64,000 nt of DNA from Emergomyces orientalis (lineage: Eukaryota; Ascomycota; Eurotiomycetes; Onygenales; Ajellomycetaceae), in assembly GCA_002110485.1 (NCBI GenBank), contig MOWL01000067.1, positions 124,001 through 188,000 on the forward strand. The letters are read 5' to 3'. Positions 56,555 through 64,000 of this stretch are shown one piece after another. The position numbers and the translations under genes were made by a program. Within the stretch, counting starts at the first letter, position 1; each line of letters begins with the position of its first letter. The notes beneath the pieces are model-generated. The model was given only the letters and a program-made list of their open reading frames with translations. It was not told the DNA's origin and did not search any database.

Positions 56555-59278
56555 CTACATGTGGTGTACAATGATTTATTGTATGACACTTACTGGACTC
56601 TGTGGACATGTTGAAGCGTTGATTTCGTGTAACAATGGCTAGTCGAGCAGATGTGACTGATTTAGACCTGATATGTCCCCGTCAGAATTTCGTCTTTGAA
56701 AATAACAGAGGCTCGCCATACCTGCAGGATATGCATAACCCTCTCAGCGATCGGGATGCCGGGGTTATGACCGACTTCGATGATGCACTCTCCACTGAAC
56801 GGGACCAAGCGATCCTAGCCAACTGTGACTCCATCATGACGCCTATGTCTACGAGACGGGAAACTCTTGAGAGATTCAAGATATTTAAAGTTCCATAAAG
56901 TGATCAATACCAAAATTGGAAGAATATCTTGGTTGTATATGCGGAGACACAAAGGAAGTGGCCTGATCTTTGTCCATGGTCGCAGCCACCCAGAGGTATT
57001 TATAGGTAAACCTATACCATCCATGGATGAGTAATAGAACGAATGGACGGAGAAAAACGACAAACAGCATAACAAGGTAGATTACAATTGGCCCACTGCC
57101 ATTGGCAAATGACAGGTAGACCATGATCATACCACCATCGGGATAGAAATCAAGTTGTCCTTTGATCGGGGAATGCCGGATAGTTGCCATCGCGGGAAAA
57201 GAACGAAAGATAATGAAAATTTCAACAGAAGTCATATAAGCAGAAGGTGGAGCAGGCTATTAGCATATTAATAAAGAAGATATCGCTTGGGGACTGGATG
57301 TTCGGCATCTCGGATTGACGAATAGTACATTGAGGGTGACACGTAGGGGTCAAATTGGTAGTGAGAGCCCAACCAGAAACGTAAAAACGCTTTCAGAGTA
57401 AATTAGAAACGTTGAATTGAAGTAATCCAGAATGCGCCGAATCAAAAACATCCTAGTAGCTCCTAAGCCAGCAGGATTACTCGAGCCCGTCATCAGTGCC
57501 TTGAGCTTCGAAAAAGACGCGGTAGCGGCCGCATTAACTAGCTGTATAGGATGACAGATTGTATCACGGTGGGGACGAATATTCATTGGATGAGATCATT
57601 ATTATTACCAGGGAACCAGTAGTTGATCAGCGCGCGTCACTCGGCGCTGCTAACGAGAGTGCGTTTCATCTGGATATATGTGGCTTGATATTGGTAGTTC
57701 AACATCAGGGCACTTTTCCCACCTAGCGAAGTTGTGGGCCAGCCCAATGCTGGATGGTTCCGAGGACGGAGCTTCCGCGGAGCAAAATATGTATTTTACC
57801 CTTGACTTGTTAACTGCTCCGGGTCTGGACAGGGTGTTCGAATGCTACCTAGGTGATTTTAGATCCGTTTTGGGCACAATGAAGAGAACCCCATAGTTAC
57901 GGCATGCGCTTGATGTTGTAGTTGACCTGGGGGGAACGAAAATTTTGGCATATCACCCGCCTCGCAACGAACCACATTTATCTCACCCGCTAAGTATCAT
58001 GAACAGGCATACATTGTAGAACTATTTCCGGTTACGCCATGCCCTATCATCGAGTGATCTATTGCGTATTTGATTCGGCTAAGGTGACAACTGTGGAGCC
58101 TACCAGCAGTTCTGCTCCCGTAGCTAGCTCCTGCGGCCACCTTGTCTGAGGATAAAAACCTTTCCCTCCAGGAAACAGAAGAAGGAAAAGAATCACAGGA
58201 ATTACAGGAATAATATGAATAACAGTGGAGTTGATCCCGCAATATGGAGTTGGATTGTGATAGTGACGAAAGCCATGGAGTATCTGGGGATGAAATGCTC
58301 CACCTCCAGATTCTTCCGGGGCCTGGGGAAAGACCCGAATTGGCCCAAGCGCGTCATTGCGCCAGGTTAGTTGCATCATTCTGCAAAAATGTTGGAATAT
58401 TCATTTTCCCAGCTCATACAGGCTTATTATTGCTCTCTAATATTGGTTTGAAGTACGGATTAAGCAGTCTCTGGTATCCTGCACTCTTGAACTGAGTGAG
58501 GGAGTTCCTTTTTTTCTAGCTAAACGCCAGTCACCCAGGCACTGAACAGCGCGGGGACTTTGAGGGAGCTGCCCTGCTCTAAGAATCACCCAGGCCCTCG
58601 AGGCCTTCGTGATGGCGTCGATTGTCGATCTGTCATTACCGACAGAACCTTGGAAAGCGCTCAGCCACCTGTAATCCAGTGTCGAGCTACAATTATGGCT
58701 CCATGTTTAAAGATGTCGATTTTCAGAGGCTGTGGTTGATGTGTGTTAGTGACACCTTGGGTCAGCTTTGACCCGATTTCCCCCTGTTTTTAGAGGCAAA
58801 GAAAGAAAGAAGACCTGGAAAAAGGAAATCAATCATCACCTGAAAAAGCTTGCCACGAAGCGTTTTGAGGCATATTTACGGTATCATTGGAACTCCTAAG
58901 AACCCCCACGGTAAGCGGGAAATATAGCCGCCAAGGGCATGGGAGATGTTGGAAATGGCTGAATCCTATCTGGTCTTTCGAAAACGCGGAGACTTCTGGA
59001 ACGCAATTTCCAGCGACGAACATGGCCTAGAGAGCATCAAAACACGAACAACGGTCATAATCGCCTGCGAAAAAGCTAGGGATCCCTGGTTTCCATCCAT
59101 AGTGCTATTCTAGGGTATCACGAAGGTGATATCTTTGTCCGGTTTGATGGCCCGCCCGCACATATTCTCAAGGGACTAAGTTTCTATTGAATTTTATCGA
59201 GGAATATGTTTTCAATTCGGACGGCCACAAATTCGTCTCCACACAAGTCAAACATACCTCCTTCTAACTACATCAAAT
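56555..59278. other. Gene-poor stretch of 2.7 kb
   Basis: No gene is supported. Two minus-strand open frames are hydrophobic (56885-57235, LSFANGSGPIVIYLVMLFVV, and 57350-57586, FLIRRILDYFNSTFLIYSES) and could be exons of an unrecognised membrane protein or a remnant, but I found no linking splice sites. An ACCTAGGT element lies near 57847-57854. Confidence 0.4.
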
Positions 59279-60010
59279 CTACACGAGCTGCTCCAGCACT
59301 TCCCTCTTTTCATTCTTCAATGCGCTTTTTTCGTCAACCACAGCAGCTTGTGTCATGACTCCGTTCCGTGGTGAACGGTACGCTTCCTCATTAATCTCCG
59401 CCAACCGTGAGGGCACCAACTTCTTCCTCCCCATCCCATAAAACTCTGAGAAACACATAATAAGGGGCTGCCACTTCTCCGAATCAATCCTATTCGCATA
59501 GCCACCCAGGCGCAGTCTATCTTCGACGTGGACCCTCAATATCTTCAGTTCCATTGCAAATATCGACCCTTTCCTATCGGGCAAATCCTTCATCATTTCA
59601 TTAACCTCCACTAACTCCGCCTCCATCTGCACCGGGCATTCCTGGATCCGACATGGCGAAACCAATTCCGACAGCTGCGGGGTGAGCTTCGCATGAGCGA
59701 ATTTGTCTTTAACGAAACGGTATCCGACGCTAGTTTTCCAGGCGCTTGTTGGATTCGAGCCTGTCGTGAGTGCGAGTGCGTTGACATGGTCTGTCATGTC
59801 CTCTGAGGCTAGATTGAGGACACATTGCTTGGTACGTATGATGTTTTTGCTGGTGTGGGCTCCACTTGAGAGTCCGATCATACATCGGTCATTAAGCCAC
59901 CATGCAGAAGACATAGGCGCGATGTTGGAAGTGCCGTCTTCATTTTCGCTGGTGATGAGGACGACGGGGGTCCCCCAGTATAAGATTGCGGGTGATATTT
60001 GGTGGTGCAT
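59279..60010 (-). CDS. Flavin-reductase-like FMN-binding split-barrel protein
   Basis: Single exon, 243 residues. The protein begins MHHQISPAILYWGTPVVLIT followed by NIAPMSSAWWLNDRCMIGLS and HTSKNIIRTKQCVLNL, the pattern of the flavin reductase-like (DIM6/NTAB, flavoredoxin) split-barrel family that binds FMN, often as the reductase partner of an oxygenase. The conserved region ends around residue 165 (ELVEVNEMM, then ELKILRVHVED). The remaining 80 residues are a fungal-type extension (KWQPLIMCFSEFYGMGRKKL). The start is the first ATG of the frame. No partner oxygenase is adjacent. Substrate is unknown. Confidence 0.85.
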   Translation of the reverse strand: MHHQISPAILYWGTPVVLITSENEDGTSNIAPMSSAWWLNDRCMIGLSSGAHTSKNIIRTKQCVLNLASEDMTDHVNALALTTGSNPTSAWKTSVGYRFVKDKFAHAKLTPQLSELVSPCRIQECPVQMEAELVEVNEMMKDLPDRKGSIFAMELKILRVHVEDRLRLGGYANRIDSEKWQPLIMCFSEFYGMGRKKLVPSRLAEINEEAYRSPRNGVMTQAAVVDEKSALKNEKREVLEQLV

Positions 60011-60987
60011 GTTATCGGAGGACGAAATACGAAGGAGAAAGGAACTGAGAGTAGTGCGTATGGGAATGAAAAGCGAAATTCAGATCCTTTGTTTTTCTCT
60101 TTCTTCCTTCCCTTGAGGAGGAGATAATCGCAACAAAAAGCCATACTCAAAAATGACGAGCCGCTCAATTTATATCTTTTCTCTTTGTTGTAGCGTTAAA
60201 ACGCGAGTTTCGCTCATCCAAAAAATCTACTACCTCGTATCACCAATATTCCTTTCCAGCCTTCAGCCCAAAACGATCTCTAACTATAAAATGCAGTCAA
60301 TATATCCAATAAAACATCGCCCTAAACGCCTGGATACGGCATTTCATCCACGTATCCCCCCTCCCCAATTTCTGATCGTGACTTCCTTACAATCCCAGCT
60401 CTCATTGGCCATATTGCACACAAGCATCTGTTAGCCACAGGCTAACAGCACCAGCAAGCCCCGGCGCGTCTTGTTCTTTGAATGGGTTCAAGTTATTATT
60501 AGTTTGAATAGGAATAGACACCAGCCAGCGCGTTAGCACTTTGTTTTGACATACTTTGATATTGGTTTTGATATGATCTTCAAATCTTAATGCAAAAGGA
60601 AAGAACAGGGGTGTTCTGCTCTGCTATCAGCTAAATTATTATTGCGACAAATAGTTAAATATCTTTCAGATTCCGCTAAAAAAATTTCTAAATTTATTAT
60701 ATTTGCCGTTTATCTCGTCAAGGAAGGCCCCATGCAAATAATAGCTAAGAAAATATATATATCACAAATAAGTGTATGCGTTGTGCCGAATACAAAAAGA
60801 CTGGAAGAATAAATGACTGGAAAGAGAAAAGCAATTCGACCAGAGAACCATGGAGAAAAATATAACAGAAAAAGAAAAACAAAACCCACCAGAAAAAAGA
60901 CAAAGGAAAAAAAAAAAAAAAAGAGAGAGACTAAGAGCAAATAAGAAATTATTATCCAAAATAAAACATAATAATAATTATATTCAT
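60011..60987. other. Intergenic, AT-rich
   Basis: 5' flank of the flavin-reductase-like gene and 3' flank of pyruvate decarboxylase. Holds a long poly-A/purine tract (about 60840-60935). No gene seen; the open frames here follow the A-rich tract. Confidence 0.5.
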
Positions 60988-63101
60988 TCATTTCTTCGCA
61001 TTCCGCCTCGCCGCAGCCGCCGCCAGCATCTTCATCGACGTAGGAGCATCGTCGCCAGGAAGATAAAGCTCGACAAGCTGCAGAACCTTACCCGAGCAGA
61101 ATTCACGATCATTAAATAACTCTTGCAATTCCAGGCGCGTGCGGATTTGGAATGTTTTGCATGTATCAGGTACCGCGCCGAAAACTGCGGCGATATCGTT
61201 AAATTTCCAGGGCTGGATGTCGTTGTAGGGCGCGTCCATACCGTGGACGTATCGCTCGATTACGTAGCCGTTGTTGCAGATTATAAAACTATGGTGAGGT
61301 TAGTCTGGGAATTGGGATGAGCTTTTGGGGCGGAACGGAGATGGGGGCCCAACATACATTGTAGGAGTAAGTTTATGACGAATGATGGTACTCAGTTCTT
61401 GGGCTGTGAGCTGGAAACTGCCATCGCCAATGAACAGGACTGTTCTTCGAGAGGCATCCGTCATTTCTCTAGCTGCCAATGCAGCACCCTGGCAGGCACC
61501 TAGCGAGAAACCGATACTGCTCCACAGAACAGAGCTTATCCCAATAGTACCTTTCTTGAATCCCGTTTCCCACACGCCGAAATTAGAAGTTCCCGCTTCG
61601 GTGATAACAATGTCATTTGTCTTCAGGAACTCCGAGACTTTCGGCCAGAGCCAGTCATGAGTCAACCCGTGGTGATCAGCAATATCGTCCACTCTCTTTC
61701 GCTTGGCGGAATTTAATGGTATTCGTGCTGGAATGGCTAGCGTGTCTAAAGCGTTGACCAACTGGCGGAGAACCCCCTTCATCCCGACACCTGGGAACTC
61801 AGAAAATCCAACAATCGTCTTATCAGCGTGGAATTCAACGTTGGTCAGCTGGTCAGCTTTTGACGTGAAGCAGCCGGTGTTGATGTCGGATTTAAGAGGG
61901 CCGATGTTCAGAACAAGATCTGATGTGTCAAAATTTTCGCGGATTATTGAGGGAGATGCTTCTCCTACGTAGATGCCTTGAAATTGTGGCAGCGTCTCAT
62001 CGACGGCGCCTTTCCCCATGGGTGTGACGAATGCAGGGATGTTGGATTTGGTGATAAATTCGTTAATGTCGTCGGTAACCTACCACAAAAATGACTGATT
62101 AGTACGGATTCTATTTCATTGTGTGAGGTAAGAAAAGAAAGAGAAAAAAAAGGATTCTCACATGGTGTCTCATCGCCAAAAGATCAACTAGCAGCGCCGG
62201 CCGTCTGGCAGTTTGGAGAAGTTTTGTTATCATGTCGACGACATGTGATTCCCGTTTATGATCATTTGGCGGAACACTCAGGTCGATGGGATACTTCAAC
62301 CGATCCCCATCCACTTGTGCCTGTACCATATCACTAGGTAGACTGATATAAATCGGGCGACTTTTCAGGATGCAGGTTCGGAGAGCATTGTCAACCATGG
62401 CGGCAGCTCTTGAAGGATCATCTAGAATGGTAACGGCGCACGAAACATGCCTGCTCATTTCTGCAAAGACCTGAAAATTGCCGTCACCGAGCGTGTGGTG
62501 AAGAAGAACCCCATCTTTCTGCGAGGCGGTTGAAGGAGAGCCAACGATATGGATAACTGGAACATATTCAGAATAGGCACCGGCAATGGCGTTGATACTT
62601 GACAATTCGCCTACACCAAACGTGGTGATCATAGCTGAAACGCCTTTCACTCGAGCATACCCATCAGCAGCGTAACCTGCATAGATCGTAAACCGGTCAG
62701 TTTCTAATTCTAGTCTACGGACGGAAAAGGCAGTAATTGTAAATGATCAGCTCAAGCATACCTGCATTTAATTCGTTGGCATTTCCGACCCAGCCCAGAC
62801 CAACCTTGGGCAGATAGTCGAGGGCTATATAGAAGCAGAGTCAGCCAGCCGCACCCCAGAAAGCAAGCAGGTGTACCCAAATTGAAAAGAGATACTCACC
62901 AACCAAATTGTAATCACCAGGAAGGCCATGAACAGAACGAATTCCCAGCTCATGTAGACGACGGAAGAGGTATTCTGCTAAGTCCATGGAATTCGATTTA
63001 CCATTAACAACACCGTTGACAGCCTTGACGCCATTCGTCTGAAAGGCGTTGGCTTTTAACTCGTCCATTCGAGCAACGCTGTCAATAGTACTAGTTGGCA
63101 T
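60988..63101 (-). CDS. PDC1: Pyruvate decarboxylase
   Basis: Exons 63101-62900, 62824-62762, 62676-62162, 62079-61358 and 61288-60988, 600 residues. ThDP- and Mg2+-dependent enzyme turning pyruvate into acetaldehyde and CO2 for ethanol fermentation in the cytosol. A 38-residue Asn/Ala-rich leader precedes the core, which starts at AEYLFRRLHELGIRSVHGLP. The catalytic Glu region is NANELNAGYAADGYARVKG (exons 2-3), with TTFGVGELSSINAIAG after it. The ThDP site is FIGDGSFQLTAQELSTIIRH (about 478-497) plus CNNGYVIERYVHG in the last exon, restoring the GDG...NNG motif across the final intron. Junction phases 1, 1, 0 and 2 all agree. The family length is about 560-600, so the gene looks complete. 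Confidence 0.95.
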
Positions 63102-64000
63102 TTGAATATTGGCAGTGATGTTTCTTAAGGTAGAAAATAAATAATTAAGGTAAGAAGAGAAAGTTAAAAAAGATCAATTACGGAAGCGGAGAAGGTGAAA
63201 GAGGCAGCAATATCTATGTAAAAATTGCTGGGAATTCATCTCGACGATTGGACAACGTAACTACTACTACTATCCAGCTACATCCGGTGTGCGGGCGAAG
63301 CAACCCAGGCAAGTTACAGTATACGGTTGAACATCCGCGGCCGAGAAATCCATCTCTCTGTATGGGAACAAAGGCTGATATCCGGGTTTTCCATGCTTGA
63401 GAGCTCTCCGCATCAACGCAGCAGAGAACAAAGCGGGAACCGATGCCAGCCGTTTATTTGATGGTGGTTTGCTTTCTAGGGCTCGCTTGGGCTGCAGAAA
63501 GTTCTGGGCTTTTGGGGCTAAAGAAGATTCTAGCCGTCTTTGGTCTAGCGCGCCATTGCAGCTTCATGCTTAAACTAACGTCTTGCAGCTTCCCATTGGC
63601 CGGGACTAATTCAACTAGCCGCGGCGACCTCCGCCCTACATATCTCGGTAACACTACGGAGTTATCATGGAGTTGATACAGTACGTACTGCAGCACCCAC
63701 GATAAGCTATCTGAAGGGGGATAAGACATAGTAACTCTGCTTTCAAATACAAACTGGATTCTTAAGTAAGGAAGGAGATGCATAAGGATTGCTCCCTTAC
63801 CCGTCGGGTCTGCACGATGCTCGAAGCTCTGTTACATCACATCAACATACTCAATATACCTAAGATATAAGGTATATAATATACAAGCACATGCCTTACA
63901 TTCCGTACCTAGGTACTCCGTAGGTAGGGAGGTAGATAATATTCCCTACGTCACTGGCCATAAGCCCGCACTTAGGCGCATCCCCGCTGAAGGACCTTTT
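63102..64000. promoter_or_regulatory. Promoter side of pyruvate decarboxylase
   Basis: Up to the window edge. AT-rich near the start codon; a perfect palindrome GTACCTAGGTAC lies at 63905-63916, followed by GTAGGTAGGGAGGTAG. No other gene is seen; the frame 63443-63676 has no conserved features. Confidence 0.4.

Noticed and set aside
58059..58379. 106-codon minus-strand frame
   Set aside because: No motif, no splice structure, and an overlapping frame on the other strand of equal quality.
1..64000. tRNA and rRNA genes, CRISPR arrays
   Set aside because: No GTTCRANYC-type T-loop with a matching acceptor stem or other RNA gene hallmark was found; CRISPR is not expected in a fungus and no spaced repeat array is present.

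Overview
The window is nuclear DNA of a filamentous ascomycete. Genes are split by short introns (about 50-220 nt) with GT..AG borders and CTGAC/CTAAC-like branch points, stand singly on both strands, and lie at roughly one per 2.5-3 kb. The mix of genes (TEL1, MIP1, ALR-type CorA, RAD5, LSM3, GPI12, LDB19/ART1, CYP55 P450nor, PDC) fits Eurotiomycetes. The rotted plant-cell-wall arabinofuranosidase gene makes me favour Onygenales. That placement is inference; no marker here fixes the genus.

Left part (1-32.9 kb) is housekeeping and gene-dense: the C-terminal part of TEL1 (+, cut by the window edge); a CofD/UPF0052 protein (+); a RING protein with SUMO-interaction-like motifs (-); mitochondrial DNA polymerase gamma MIP1 (+); an ALR-type CorA Mg2+ transporter (+); an NDUFAF6-like complex I assembly factor (-, with a GC-AG intron); RAD5 (+); an uncharacterised low-complexity protein (-); a GTPBP1/2-like GTPase (-); LSM3 (-); a mitochondrial PPR-like protein (+); and the GPI-anchor enzyme GPI12/PIG-L (-). 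TEL1, RAD5, the RING protein and MIP1 all serve genome maintenance but show no sign of co-transcription.

Middle part (32.9-50.6 kb) is gene-poor. It has a 5.5 kb stretch without a recognisable gene, the arrestin LDB19/ART1 (+), a DUF7719-type membrane protein (-), and two decayed genes that are the clearest unusual content: a full-length but broken secreted GH51 alpha-L-arabinofuranosidase (41444-43727, -), and a broken DHA1-type drug:H+ antiporter (48579-50553, +) with frameshifts and two lost splice acceptors. Palindromic ACCTAGGT-type repeats lie just 5' of the GH51 remnant, and two of them could be the ends of a ~205 bp MITE.

Right part (51-63.1 kb) holds accessory metabolism: a monocarboxylate-transporter-like MFS protein (+), an NmrA/isoflavone-reductase-like oxidoreductase (+), an intact nine-exon cytochrome P450 nitric oxide reductase (CYP55/P450nor, -), a flavin-reductase-like FMN-binding protein (-), and pyruvate decarboxylase (-). 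P450nor and pyruvate decarboxylase both serve low-oxygen life (NO reduction and fermentation); whether they are co-regulated cannot be seen from the sequence. For multi-exon genes the feature gives the coding span and the evidence lists the exons I derived from splice sites and reading frame.
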